DNA of 64,000 nt, from positions 62,001-126,000 of the forward strand of contig DATLVI010000017.1 of the NCBI GenBank assembly GCA_035577545.1. The letters run 5' to 3'. The notes below the pieces were generated by a model. The model searched no databases. It worked only from the letters and a program-made list of their open reading frames with translations, and was not told where the DNA came from. The position numbers were made by a program, and so were the translations under genes. Positions 32,773 through 42,108 of this stretch are shown piece by piece. The DNA comes from Verrucomicrobiia bacterium (GTDB lineage Bacteria; Verrucomicrobiota; Verrucomicrobiia; Palsa-1439). The number at the start of each line of letters is the position of its first letter. Within the stretch, counting starts at the first letter, position 1.

Positions 32773-35574
32773 CTAGGGTATCAGACGCACGCGGTAGTAG
32801 CGGGAAGGTGCGTTCGTTGCGCCGCCGAGATCGAGGTAGTTGGTGCTGGTGCCGACGGCATTGGTTACGGTGAACAGGTCGGTAAAGTTCGTCGTGTAAT
32901 TCCCCCCGTTGGCGAATTGCAGTGCGTTGGTCTTATTGCTGCCCATCGTCCAGGTCACGCGGACATCGCTGCTAGTCTTTATGACACTGGTAATGCGAAA
33001 TGCCGACGCGTTGTTGGTTGGGTCGGTGCCAGCCAGGTACTCCTGCAGGTTGCTCATCCCATCGCCATCGCCATCGCGGCTGCCAAGATTGGGGTCAAAC
33101 GGATCAAGGCCATATTGCTGTTTCCAGCCGTTCGGAATTCCGTCTCCCACAGCGCTTTGGTTCGGGTCGAGCACGAGTTGGCTGTACACCAACGTGCCGC
33201 CGGTGTGTAACAGGCGCGCGCACGCGTTGGTGATGACCAGCTTGTCCACAACCACCGTGCCCGCGCTGAGGGTGAACGTCCCGCTGCGCACTTCCAGCAC
33301 CGCCGTGCCGCCGTTGGTTACGTACAAACTGCCGCCGGCCACAGTCACGATACCCGTCGACGCGCACCCAATAAAACCGACGGTCATGTTCGAGTACACG
33401 CTCGTGATCCCGCCGGGCAGCTCCAGCGTGCCGGTGTTACCGGCGCTGGCGGCCACCAACAGCCCGGGCGTGCGTGCTGTGCCATTGGACACGATCATTT
33501 TGCCGTCGGCCAGGTAACCAATAACGATCCGGTCGTGCAAGATCGGATCCTCGAACGCGGGCGTTGGGCCGAGGACAACTTCCAGCGTGCCGCCGTTGAC
33601 CACCGTGGTTCGGATCCCGTTGGACCGCAGGCCGCCGTGGGCGCGGACCGTGCCGGTGCCGGCCACGGTCAGATTGGCGTCGCTGCCGAAGTTGTCGCCG
33701 ATCAAGACGCTGGCTGACTCTACCACGCCGTTGGACAGTGTGACGTGCCCGACGCCACCGGTGCTCAGGAGCGACCCGCCGTTGCCCACCGCGAACACGC
33801 CATTGGTCACGAAGACCGACCCGCCGGTCATCGTCACGACACCGGTCGCACCCACCGAGGTGCCGACGACCAGATTACTCAATACGTTCAACGTGCCCCC
33901 GGCCTGTGTCAACGAGCCGAGATTATCGAACCCGACGAAGCCGTTTTGGAACGTGGCCACGCCGTTGGAGATAATGAACTCGCCGGCATGCGTCATCCCG
34001 GCCCAGAACGGGGCATTGGTCGAGTCAATCGTCCCACCGTTCAACTCACCTTCGTTTGTAGAAAACCCGCACGCCGCGCAGCCGCCGACGATGTGCAGGA
34101 TCGCGCCGGGCTGGATCGTCATAATGCCGTGTCCGCCAAGGCTGCTGCCGAGGTTGACGCCCCGCGCGGTGACCGAGGTATTCGCAATCGTCATTTGCGC
34201 GGTGCCGCTGCCGCCGGTCAGCGCGCCGTTATTTCCGACGCCGATGATGCCGTTGACGGTGTGGTTGCCGCCGTTCACCAAGATGGTGGCGACGGACCCG
34301 AGGCCGGCCCCGGCCGTCAGGTTGCTCTGGATAAACGTGGTGGTGTTTGCGAGAAATGTCACCGTCGCGGTGGAGTTGGAGCCGGTCGCCGCGTCCAGTT
34401 GCGCGAGGTTGAGTGTGCTGCTGGAAGAGGTCAAGCTGGCGGTGCTGTTGCTGCCGCCGCCGATGGTGGTGGTGCTGTTGGTGGCGACGAGCGTGCTGTT
34501 GTCCACGACCGAGACGGCTCCGGTGGTGCCCGCGACATTGCCGACGGTGAGATTGGCCGCCGTAACGAGGGTGGAGCCGTTGGTGAGGACGAGGTTGTCG
34601 CTCTTGAACGTGCCGTTGGCGAGGACGAGCGTGGCGGCGTCGAACTTGAGCAGCGCCGTGCCGGCGGCGTTGGTGACGAAGAGCGCGCCGCCGTTGGCGA
34701 GCACGAGTTGATGGCCAAGGCCGGTATTGCCGACAGAGAGCAGGCCGGTGCAGACCCAAACGGAATTGGTGCCGGTGACGACGGCGGTGTGATTGCTGCC
34801 GAGGGGGCTGCCGATGTTGACATTGGCGCTGACTGCGAAGGCGCCGTTGCTGACGATGAACTGGCTGCCGCGGCTGTTGCCGCTAATGTTGAGCGTACCG
34901 GTGTTGCTCCAGGTCGAGCCGGCATCGGCGACGAGGACGATGTTGCTGTCGGCGGTGGCGCTGTTGCCGAGGAAGACGTTGGCGAGGACGGCCTTGGCGC
35001 CATTGGAAACGATGACGGCATACCCGCCGGAGCTGTTGCGGACGCTGAGACTGCTGTTCGTGTTGACCCAGGTGGAGCCGGGGCCGGTAACCAGAATGTT
35101 GTCGTTGAAGCCCGGCAAGCCCCCGATGGTCGTCAGCGGGCTGATGAATTGGCCGCCGCCGGAGACGACGACGTGGTTGCTGGAGCCGAAGGCGCCGAGT
35201 TGCAGCTCGGTGTCCACGCGCACGACGGAATTGCTGATGAGCAGGTTGGCGTTGGCGGTCATCGCCAGAAGGTTGAGGACGCGTAACGGCGCGGACGTGC
35301 CGGCATCGTAGACATGCAGGGTGTTGGCGTTGAGCGTGAGATTGCTGATGGTCAGCGTGGACGGGGAGTTGGTGGTGAAGGAGTCGATGGTTGCGGTGTT
35401 GTTGCCGGCGTTCGTGATGAGGTCGGCGCTGTCGCTGATGGAAGGCGCACCGCCAGACCAGTTGCTGCCGAACTCCCATTTGCCGGTACCGTCCGTCCAA
35501 CTGTTCGTGGCGGCGCGAGCGGGGAAGGTCAACATGATGCCGAGTGCGATCACGGCGAGGATTCTGGTTTTCAT
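32773..35574 (-). CDS. secreted beta-helix (autotransporter passenger-like) protein
   Basis: A 933-aa protein with signal peptide MKTRILAVIALGIMLTFPAR (cleaved near AATN). Residues 25-800 are Gly/Asn/Thr-rich, beta-strand-rich repeats (TLTISNLTLNANTLHVYDAG, NHTVNGIIGVGNNG), matching the autotransporter-associated repeat type and a right-handed beta-helix; no outer-membrane barrel follows. The C-terminus has DPFDPN...DGDGDGMSNLQEYLAGTD (a dockerin/thrombospondin-3-like calcium segment) and a beta-sandwich ending YYRVRLIP. GGAG lies 7 nt before the ATG. The likely place is the cell surface or outside, perhaps as an adhesin or polymer-binding protein. Confidence 0.85.
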   Translation of the reverse strand: MKTRILAVIALGIMLTFPARAATNSWTDGTGKWEFGSNWSGGAPSISDSADLITNAGNNTATIDSFTTNSPSTLTISNLTLNANTLHVYDAGTSAPLRVLNLLAMTANANLLISNSVVRVDTELQLGAFGSSNHVVVSGGGQFISPLTTIGGLPGFNDNILVTGPGSTWVNTNSSLSVRNSSGGYAVIVSNGAKAVLANVFLGNSATADSNIVLVADAGSTWSNTGTLNISGNSRGSQFIVSNGAFAVSANVNIGSPLGSNHTAVVTGTNSVWVCTGLLSVGNTGLGHQLVLANGGALFVTNAAGTALLKFDAATLVLANGTFKSDNLVLTNGSTLVTAANLTVGNVAGTTGAVSVVDNSTLVATNSTTTIGGGSNSTASLTSSSSTLNLAQLDAATGSNSTATVTFLANTTTFIQSNLTAGAGLGSVATILVNGGNHTVNGIIGVGNNGALTGGSGTAQMTIANTSVTARGVNLGSSLGGHGIMTIQPGAILHIVGGCAACGFSTNEGELNGGTIDSTNAPFWAGMTHAGEFIISNGVATFQNGFVGFDNLGSLTQAGGTLNVLSNLVVGTSVGATGVVTMTGGSVFVTNGVFAVGNGGSLLSTGGVGHVTLSNGVVESASVLIGDNFGSDANLTVAGTGTVRAHGGLRSNGIRTTVVNGGTLEVVLGPTPAFEDPILHDRIVIGYLADGKMIVSNGTARTPGLLVAASAGNTGTLELPGGITSVYSNMTVGFIGCASTGIVTVAGGSLYVTNGGTAVLEVRSGTFTLSAGTVVVDKLVITNACARLLHTGGTLVYSQLVLDPNQSAVGDGIPNGWKQQYGLDPFDPNLGSRDGDGDGMSNLQEYLAGTDPTNNASAFRITSVIKTSSDVRVTWTMGSNKTNALQFANGGNYTTNFTDLFTVTNAVGTSTNYLDLGGATNAPSRYYRVRLIP

Positions 35575-36275
35575 GTTGGGTCTCCATGAATGACTGAACG
35601 AACCGGCATTTGGTCGGTGCCGCTGCAGAAAGCGTCGCGCGTTGCGGATACGGATGAATCGTGAAGGCGGATCTGGAGAGAGAGCGGGGCGCCGTCAAAT
35701 GGGTACGTACTTTCTTCGCTGGCCGACGGGGGCCCCCGCGCCGCTACCGGACCTAGAAAGTTGAGCGCAGGTACGGCGTCGCTTGGGGTGACAAGCACGC
35801 CGCCGGCACTCATCTGACCGTGGTAGCCTCCGCTAACGGTGAGATCATGCTCGTAAAGGTTTGTGGATCGGTCGCTAATCCGGTGCGATTTGACGTCGAC
35901 GAATTTTGAATTGGCAGAGTCGGACAGCGACGGTGTTTCACCCGACAGGTTGGTCGAGACCTTCCATTTCCCGATGCCGAGGATGCGATGCCCGACGGCG
36001 GCGTGGCCAATGGTGGCAAACATCACGCAAAACGCAATCGCCAGCCAGCACGGCGGCGTTAGGGGAAAGTCCACGTCGAATCCGTATTCCGAGACGGAGG
36101 AGGCCAGGAATTCGATCCACGAGACGACGGAAACGAGCTTCTTAATTGGACGCCGGCATAGGGATGGAAATAGAGCCGCGGTGCGATGAACCGGTTTAGA
36201 GCGCGACCCGTGTGATGCGTTCGGTGCCTTCATTGAACCATGCGATCCTCGGAGTAAAGCATCGAGCAAACGCAT
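35571..36275 (-). pseudogene. truncated paralogue of the beta-helix protein
   Basis: A 234-codon frame. Its middle has a signal-like stretch (LAIAFCVMFATIGHAAVG) followed by GIGKWKVSTNLSGETPSLSD, which parallels the N-terminus of the neighbouring beta-helix protein (GTGKWEFGSNWSGGAPSISD). Similarity fades within about 70 residues and the remaining repeats and C-terminal domain are missing. The N-terminal 50 codons look non-coding, so the true start is unclear. It overlaps the intact gene's start by 4 bp. It is best read as a decayed 5' duplicate, though a short exported protein is possible. The stretch 36276-36420 shows nothing. Confidence 0.5.
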
Positions 36276-36420
36276 CGTGACGGTAGTCGCTTACTTCTCC
36301 AGCCGGGTAGTAGACCAAAGCATGGCCCTAATGTCGAGTAGATTATGACTTTCCAAGGCAGGAAAACGTTAGGTCATATCGGTTACGAGATCGACCGCGG
36401 GCGTTAGTAGCGGCCAGGCA

Positions 36421-38580
36421 TTAAGGAGTCACCAAGCCGACGCGGTAGAAGCGCTGGGTCACGAATGTTGCGGAGATGTCCGTATACGAAAGCGTGGTGT
36501 TGGTTGGCCCGGCGTTTGTGGGCGAGCCAATCATTTGCCAGGAGTTGGAGAGAGCGCCGCAGTCTTGCACGATGTAGGTACAGTTGGACTTGGCGATCCA
36601 GGTGAGTATGACGCTGCCGTTTCCGTTTCGGACGATACCGACGATAATCGGCGGCGGCAGATTCGTCAGGCAAATCACGCTGACCGAGTAAGGAGGGAAA
36701 CTGTAGGAAAACTTGCTGGCAGCGCCCGTGAAGCTGGCCTGCGCGATGTCGGCAGATCCGATGCCGGTGCGCGCGGCCTCATCCTGGGGGATGCCGTAAG
36801 AATACACCACCGCATTGGTGGCCGGTAAGTAGCCGCTGATCGACAAATTGGCGTTCAAAGCGTTGGTGGAACTCTTGTTGATGACGAGCAGCGTTACCGA
36901 GTTGTTGGTGCGCTTCGCGGCATAGACGGACAGGAGCGGATAATCGCTGGTCGCCTGGACGATCTGATCACCACCGCGGGCGAAGTATTGCAACAGTTTG
37001 GCCACATAAAAGGTCGGGTAACGGTCTGCGGGGGACGCGGGATCGGCGAAGTCGGTGATCCCATAATCGCCATACTGACGCCAGCCGTACAACGCGGGGT
37101 CATTGTTGTTGCCGGTTTCCTGGCCGTTGCGCGCGTCCCACCAAAGGACCGCATTGAACTCCGTTTGCAGCGCATGGCCAAGGCTGTCCGCCAGGAAGAG
37201 ACCATTGACGAGGCTGGTGGTTTGTTTGCCGGGGTTGCTGTAGACAGAATTATTCTCCGTGCAGTCGAGTTCAACGTTGGTTGCTGAAGAGCCGAGGTAG
37301 TCGCTGAGCTGCTGGCGGAGGTCGGCAGCATCGCTGGCCCAGGTGCTGGAGGACTGCAACAGGCCGGCATCGCTTTCCGCGCCCGGTGCCTGCGCGTAGC
37401 GATGATAGATCAGGAAATCCGGGGTTACGCCCAGGCTTTTCAGGGTCGCCAAGAGCACAGGCGTCCAACCATTGTGAACCTGGCCGGTTCGAGGATTATG
37501 GGCGGGGTGATTGGTGTAATTCGAAAAACTATCTTCGCCGGTCACGGCGACCGCGCCGATCTTGATGGTAGAATCGGCCGCTTTCATCTGGTTGAAGTAC
37601 GCTTGGAATCGCGTGGCGTATGTGTAGGGGTCATTGGGCAGCGCGTTTGTGTCCGTTTCCCACGAACCGTAGTTCTCATTGCCGATCTCCCAATACTTGA
37701 AGCCGTAATGCTTCGTGACATTGGAGTACTGGACCCAACTCGCCGCCTCGGTCGGCGTGCCGGAGCCATAATTGACCGTGGTGAACACCTGGGCGCATGT
37801 GCTGGTGGCGACATCGGCGAATTTGTCAAAAGACGTGGCCCACGTCCATGTGTTGGTGTCGGTGGTGTTGGAGGCCCAGTGATAATCATCGGCCAGCGAG
37901 CCACCCGGAAATCGCAAGGCCTGGTTGTTCATGTTGTCGAGGAACCCAATGGTGTTGGCGGTATCGAAGACGCCATCCCAAACGGCGGAATTGAGGCCGA
38001 ATATCCGTGAATCGACAGCGCGGACGACCTGGGTGGCGTTGATGCTGATATGCACGACAGATGGCGGCGGCAGGGCGGCCATCGTGATGTCGTCGACATA
38101 GAAGGTAGGCTTGTTCGTGCCACTGGTATCCTGAATCCAGAAGCCATCCATGTTTGGCTTGTTGGTCACGCCCAGGGAGGCGAGGGAGAGAGTGATGTGT
38201 TGCCACGTGTTGGAGGGAAGAGGCGCCAGCGCGACGGCTGGTTGGGCGACGCCATTGAGCAGGGCCTGCACCTGCAATTGCTGTCCCCCGGTTGGACCGC
38301 CATGAATCCAAAAGGTGAGGTTGCTGTACGCGCTGGAATCGAGCGCATCGTGGTGCAAATACAACGCCTGGTACGCCGCAGCAGTGACGCTGATAGAGTT
38401 CGCGCCCGCATGCACAGGCGAGTGGTTATTGAGATTGACCGTCGCCCAACTCCAGTTCTGCCAGCCGGTTCCCAACGAATCCCCGTAAACCGACTGGTCC
38501 GTCTGCGCGCACACAGATCCGACGAACCCCGTCAGGGCCAGAATGAAAAGACAGGATCGATGCATGGTTAGCATGGGCAT
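36421..38580 (-). CDS. secreted glycoside hydrolase, clan GH-A type (GH51/GH44/GH30-like)
   Basis: A 719-aa exoenzyme. The ATG at 38580 leads into a signal peptide (MHRSCLFILALTGFVGSVCAQ-type; cleavage near AQTD). Residues about 20-180 form a carbohydrate-binding jelly-roll (FWIHGGPTGGQQLQVQALLN). The catalytic barrel follows, with the acid/base Glu in YWEIGNENYGSWE and a candidate nucleophile Glu in VELDCTENNSVYS. A beta-sandwich (LLVINKSSTNALNANLSI) and a fibronectin/Ig-like end (QRFYRVGLVTP) close the chain. The fold resembles arabinofuranosidases and cellulase-like families, but I cannot fix the family or substrate. An in-frame start at 38622 is possible. Confidence 0.82.
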   Translation of the reverse strand: MPMLTMHRSCLFILALTGFVGSVCAQTDQSVYGDSLGTGWQNWSWATVNLNNHSPVHAGANSISVTAAAYQALYLHHDALDSSAYSNLTFWIHGGPTGGQQLQVQALLNGVAQPAVALAPLPSNTWQHITLSLASLGVTNKPNMDGFWIQDTSGTNKPTFYVDDITMAALPPPSVVHISINATQVVRAVDSRIFGLNSAVWDGVFDTANTIGFLDNMNNQALRFPGGSLADDYHWASNTTDTNTWTWATSFDKFADVATSTCAQVFTTVNYGSGTPTEAASWVQYSNVTKHYGFKYWEIGNENYGSWETDTNALPNDPYTYATRFQAYFNQMKAADSTIKIGAVAVTGEDSFSNYTNHPAHNPRTGQVHNGWTPVLLATLKSLGVTPDFLIYHRYAQAPGAESDAGLLQSSSTWASDAADLRQQLSDYLGSSATNVELDCTENNSVYSNPGKQTTSLVNGLFLADSLGHALQTEFNAVLWWDARNGQETGNNNDPALYGWRQYGDYGITDFADPASPADRYPTFYVAKLLQYFARGGDQIVQATSDYPLLSVYAAKRTNNSVTLLVINKSSTNALNANLSISGYLPATNAVVYSYGIPQDEAARTGIGSADIAQASFTGAASKFSYSFPPYSVSVICLTNLPPPIIVGIVRNGNGSVILTWIAKSNCTYIVQDCGALSNSWQMIGSPTNAGPTNTTLSYTDISATFVTQRFYRVGLVTP

Positions 38581-38581
38581 T

Positions 38582-38644
38582 CGTTCCGCGATTAGCGTGC
38601 CAGTTGAACGTGAAGACTGCAAATGCTATCTGCTGCGCGGAACG
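38582..38644. repeat. 9-bp inverted repeat in the leader of the glycosidase gene
   Basis: CGTTCCGCG (38582-38590) and CGCGGAACG (38636-38644) are perfect complements 45 nt apart. The inner arm covers the only ribosome-site-like GGAA before the ATG at 38580, so pairing could limit translation (inference). Confidence 0.4.
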
Positions 38645-38655
38645 CCTCGCCAACG

Positions 38656-40437
38656 CTACGGGACCAAACGAATGCGGTAGTAACGGGCGGGGACATTGGT
38701 CGCGCCACCGCTGTCGAGGTAATTGGTGGTGACGTCGCCGCTTCCGGGGATGATGATCAACGGGCTCAGGTCAAGGAAGTTTGTCGAATAGGAACCGTCC
38801 ACCAAGCCAGCGGTCGCCTGGACAACGTTGGTGAACCCGCCCGCCGTCGTCCAACTCACTAACACGTCGCCGCCCTGAGCCGCGACCGAAGTGATGCGCA
38901 AACCCGAGGCGCTGTTGGTCGGGTTGGTGCCCGCCAGGAACTCCGCCAGATTATTCTGGCCGTCACCGTCCGGATCAGCATTCGCGGCCGCCGCGGGGTT
39001 GGTGGTACTCCCGAAGTACTGGACCTGCCAGGCCTGAAATGGCGTCAACACCGTTATGTAATTCATTTGTGTGTTGGTGCCCGATCCTCCGGGGCCGCTG
39101 ACGACTTCCGTCACGGTGTAGACGCCCCCGGTGTTGTAGGTATAGAGGACGCTATTGGTCGCCAGATTGGTTGTGCCGCCATCACCAAAGTCCCAGAACC
39201 AATTGGTGATAGTGCCGCTGGAGGTATCGGTAAAAGTGACGGCGAGCGGAGCGACGCCATTGGTCGGGCTACCGTTGAAACTGGCCACCGGTGCTGACGC
39301 AGGAATTGGGATCGTGTAATCGGCCACCACGGGCAAATGATCGCTGGCGGTGGTGAGATCCTGATAGATTTGCGACCGGGTCAGTCCTGTCACATTCGTG
39401 TTGAGGTCGCTGCTCAAGGCGGTATTGGCCAGGGAATTTACGGTGCCGTTGTAAGGGATTGTGCCATTGTTCGCAAATATGTGGTACGTTCCGGGAACGT
39501 ACGCCAGCCCCCCCGCCACGCCAAAAAAAACGTTGCTCGTCATCATCTGGTAGTCGTCCCGGAACTGAAGATGCGTGGCCGATTCGCTCATCGCCGCCAG
39601 GATGCCCTTGTTGGTGGTTGTCGCGGCCCAATTGTTGGTGGTCGAGCCAGACGGGTTCAGGACATCGATACCGCGATTCACGCCTGGGGCGATCAGTGTC
39701 TGGTACATGGCTTCGCTGCTGAGACCGGTATTGAAATCACCGGTGTAAAGAATCCGCGCATTACTCGGCAGCGTCGCCGAGTCCGCACGGATGATCTGGG
39801 CCTCGCCGTTGCGGGCAGTCGCGTCGCTCGGATCCGAACCCGACTTGTAGTGGCTCACATACATGTAAAATACATTGTTCGTCGTCGCGACGACACCGGC
39901 GGGCGCAAACTCGTACCGCATCACCTGACGATATTCCCCATTCGACGACCCGTGCGGTGTCCCAACCCCGACCGAGGCGATCAGTTGCACCGTGTTGGTG
40001 TTATAGACGAGGGCGTTGGGGCCGTTTCCATTGGTGAGCACGCCGCCGACTTCCGTCCCCTGAACGGTGCTCATCGCGTACCCGGCGGGAATGCCTCGGG
40101 TGGAATAGAAAATATTCAAGCCGTCCACAATCGGCTGAACGGTGATCGGGTTGCTGGTCGTCTCTTCCAATCCCAGAATATCGATCGGCTGGGCCGGGTC
40201 GGCGCCGAGGTTCTCCTCGCCAATGCCTTCGAGCACGCCCCCATTGGTCACGCTTCCACCACTCGAGGGAGTAATCAGGCCCGGCAGCGGAGTGGTGGCG
40301 CCATTGATGTCGTCTTCGATGTTGTAGGCAACGATACGGATTGTCCGGGTTTGTGCGGAGGTAATAACCGGAAAGCAGCAGGCTATCAAGGAGGCCATAC
40401 TGGCCAGAAGAAAACGCATCGCGACGTGTTTCATCAT
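38656..40437 (-). CDS. secreted endonuclease/exonuclease/phosphatase-family protein with PKD domain
   Basis: A 593-aa exoprotein. The signal peptide covers about 1-28 (LLASMASLIACCFPVITSAQ). The EEP fold spans about 30-385 with motifs RIVAYNIEDD, DILGLEE, YMYVSHYKSG, ILYTGDFNTG and the closing ASDHLPVVADY, which supply the metal-binding and catalytic residues. A PKD domain (about 395-480) and the calcium-type segment DPDGDGQNNLAEFLAGTNPT come next, then a C-terminal module ending YYRIRLVP, related to that of the beta-helix protein. It probably cleaves extracellular nucleic acid or phosphate esters. A consensus promoter lies about 55 bp upstream. Confidence 0.87.
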   Translation of the reverse strand: MMKHVAMRFLLASMASLIACCFPVITSAQTRTIRIVAYNIEDDINGATTPLPGLITPSSGGSVTNGGVLEGIGEENLGADPAQPIDILGLEETTSNPITVQPIVDGLNIFYSTRGIPAGYAMSTVQGTEVGGVLTNGNGPNALVYNTNTVQLIASVGVGTPHGSSNGEYRQVMRYEFAPAGVVATTNNVFYMYVSHYKSGSDPSDATARNGEAQIIRADSATLPSNARILYTGDFNTGLSSEAMYQTLIAPGVNRGIDVLNPSGSTTNNWAATTTNKGILAAMSESATHLQFRDDYQMMTSNVFFGVAGGLAYVPGTYHIFANNGTIPYNGTVNSLANTALSSDLNTNVTGLTRSQIYQDLTTASDHLPVVADYTIPIPASAPVASFNGSPTNGVAPLAVTFTDTSSGTITNWFWDFGDGGTTNLATNSVLYTYNTGGVYTVTEVVSGPGGSGTNTQMNYITVLTPFQAWQVQYFGSTTNPAAAANADPDGDGQNNLAEFLAGTNPTNSASGLRITSVAAQGGDVLVSWTTAGGFTNVVQATAGLVDGSYSTNFLDLSPLIIIPGSGDVTTNYLDSGGATNVPARYYRIRLVP

Positions 40438-40490
40438 TGTCCCTAAACGCGAAGGTTAGCCCTTACATACATAACGACTGCAGGAGCTTA

Positions 40491-40519
40491 ATTAAAACTC
40501 ATTGTGTCGCAAAAGTCAA
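40491..40519 (-). promoter_or_regulatory. sigma-70 promoter for the EEP-family gene
   Basis: On the minus strand TTGACT (40514-40519), a 17-nt spacer and TTTAAT (40491-40496) in an AT-rich intergenic stretch. Transcription from about 40484 gives a leader of about 47 nt. Confidence 0.6.
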
Positions 40520-40541
40520 TGAAGAGTTACCCAAGCGGCCC

Positions 40542-41015
40542 CTATGGCTTCGCCGTTCGTTTTGAAATCAGGCCTTTCAGTTTACCCTCTGCGCCCAACT
40601 GCGACATGAGTCGTCTCTCCGTGGCGCGCATGCGCTGACGGTCGAGTGCAGTCTGATCATCGTAACCATGAAGATGCAGGATGCCGTGGATAACATAGAG
40701 TGCCAGCTCACGCCCGGGTGCCACGCGGAAGCGCCTGGCCTGACGGACGGCGCACTCGACCGAGATGATCAGCTCGCCCTGCCCTTCTCCGTAATCGAAA
40801 CTCAGCACGTCGGTTGGGCCGGATGCGGCGTGGTACTGCGCGTTGAGCTTCGCAATCGTGGCGTCGTTCACCAGCACAACACTGAGTTGCGAACCGGAAT
40901 CATCGACGAGTTCGAGCGTACGCCGGGCGATTTCGGCCAGCCGGCGGGTATTGACCCTCAGTCGACGTTGTCGGTCGCTCACGGCGACGCGCACCCGGCT
41001 GATGTCGGGGATCAT
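40542..41015 (-). CDS. ybeY: endoribonuclease YbeY
   Basis: A 157-aa metal-dependent RNase for 16S rRNA 3' maturation and ribosome quality control. The zinc motif is HGILHLHGYDD: the first two His match the consensus HGxLHLxGYDH, but the third ligand position is Asp. Upstream it has SVVLVNDATIAKLNAQYHA and GPTDVLSFDY, both typical. Its ATG overlaps the phoH stop by 4 bp, the usual phoH-ybeY pairing. Confidence 0.93.
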   Translation of the reverse strand: MIPDISRVRVAVSDRQRRLRVNTRRLAEIARRTLELVDDSGSQLSVVLVNDATIAKLNAQYHAASGPTDVLSFDYGEGQGELIISVECAVRQARRFRVAPGRELALYVIHGILHLHGYDDQTALDRQRMRATERRLMSQLGAEGKLKGLISKRTAKP

Positions 41016-42022
41016 GCGGCGGGTGGTTTGCCGTTGCCGTTCGCGGCGGTTTCCTGCCGGCGTCGTTCGCGCTCCTCTTTGAACTTGGCATAGGCAGCGA
41101 CGATCTTCTGGACAAGTTCATGGCGAACCACGTCGTGTTCGCTGAAGTACGCGATCTCCAAACCGGGGATCCCCTTGAGGACGCCTTGCACTTCAATCAA
41201 GCCTGACATCTTGTGGCCGGGCAGGTCCACCTGCGTGATGTCACCCGTGATCACGACCTTGGAATCGAATCCCATGCGCGTGAGGAACATCAACATCTGT
41301 TCGCTGGTCGCGTTCTGCGCTTCATCCAAAATGACAAACGCGTTGTTGAGCGTGCGCCCGCGCATATACGCCAGCGGCGCGATTTCGATGACGCCACGCT
41401 CTACGTTGCGCTGGATCTCATCAGGATCCATCATGTCGTGCAGCGCGTCATAGAGCGGACGCAAATACGGACTGACTTTCTCTTCCAGTGTTCCCGGCAG
41501 AAACCCCAGCGCTTCCCCCGCTTCGACGGCCGGCCGGGCCAGGATGATGCGGCCTACGCGGTCGCTGCGCAGCGCGTGAACGGCCATCGCCATGGCGAGG
41601 TACGTCTTGCCCGTGCCCGCGGGTCCGATGCCGATGACGATGTCGTTCTTGCGGATCGCTTCTAGGTAACGTTTCTGTCCCTGGGTCTTCGGCACAATGG
41701 GCCGCTTGCGCGTGGAAACATCAACACGTCCCTCGTGAAGCTCCTGCATCTTCAGCGGCTCGCCGCGCGAGATGGCGCTCACGGCACGGCTGAATTCCTG
41801 CCGCCGAATGGGTGTGCCGCGGGCGATCGCCTGTTGCAATTCGGTAAAGAGAGATCTGCCACGCTCGACGTCGACCGGAGCGCCTTCGAGGTTGATCCAA
41901 CCGTCGCGGGCCGTGACCTTGAGATTGAACAGGTCTTCGACGAGGCGAAGATTTTTCGGTTCGTTGGCGTAGAGCGACTGCGCCTGGCGCGCATTGTCGA
42001 AATGCAGTGTTTCGCTTGCCAT
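41012..42022 (-). CDS. phoH: PhoH family ATPase
   Basis: A 336-aa cytoplasmic NTPase. The Walker A motif GPAGTGKTYLA lies near residue 135, and NAFVILDEAQNAT contains Walker B. The N-terminal 100 residues hold the PhoL-type RNA-binding-like part, and FLTRMGFDSKVVITGD with QVDLP completes the helicase-like core. The C-terminal tail is basic and helical (KFKEERERRRQE). PhoH is thought to act on RNA with YbeY, whose gene overlaps this one. Confidence 0.93.
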   Translation of the reverse strand: MASETLHFDNARQAQSLYANEPKNLRLVEDLFNLKVTARDGWINLEGAPVDVERGRSLFTELQQAIARGTPIRRQEFSRAVSAISRGEPLKMQELHEGRVDVSTRKRPIVPKTQGQKRYLEAIRKNDIVIGIGPAGTGKTYLAMAMAVHALRSDRVGRIILARPAVEAGEALGFLPGTLEEKVSPYLRPLYDALHDMMDPDEIQRNVERGVIEIAPLAYMRGRTLNNAFVILDEAQNATSEQMLMFLTRMGFDSKVVITGDITQVDLPGHKMSGLIEVQGVLKGIPGLEIAYFSEHDVVRHELVQKIVAAYAKFKEERERRRQETAANGNGKPPAA

Positions 42023-42108
42023 GTGTCAGCTACTGCGTCGCTCCCTCATGCGACTGAAACATACTGCATGTGCCCGCCCTTCGCAACCGAGCTGCCCTGG
42101 GTCGTCCG

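Noticed and set aside
33745-35286. 513-codon plus-strand frame opposite the beta-helix gene
   Set aside because: It is rich in Ala, Gly, Arg and Asp with no domain, and lies wholly antisense to a clear secreted repeat protein; an open frame is expected in high-GC repeats.
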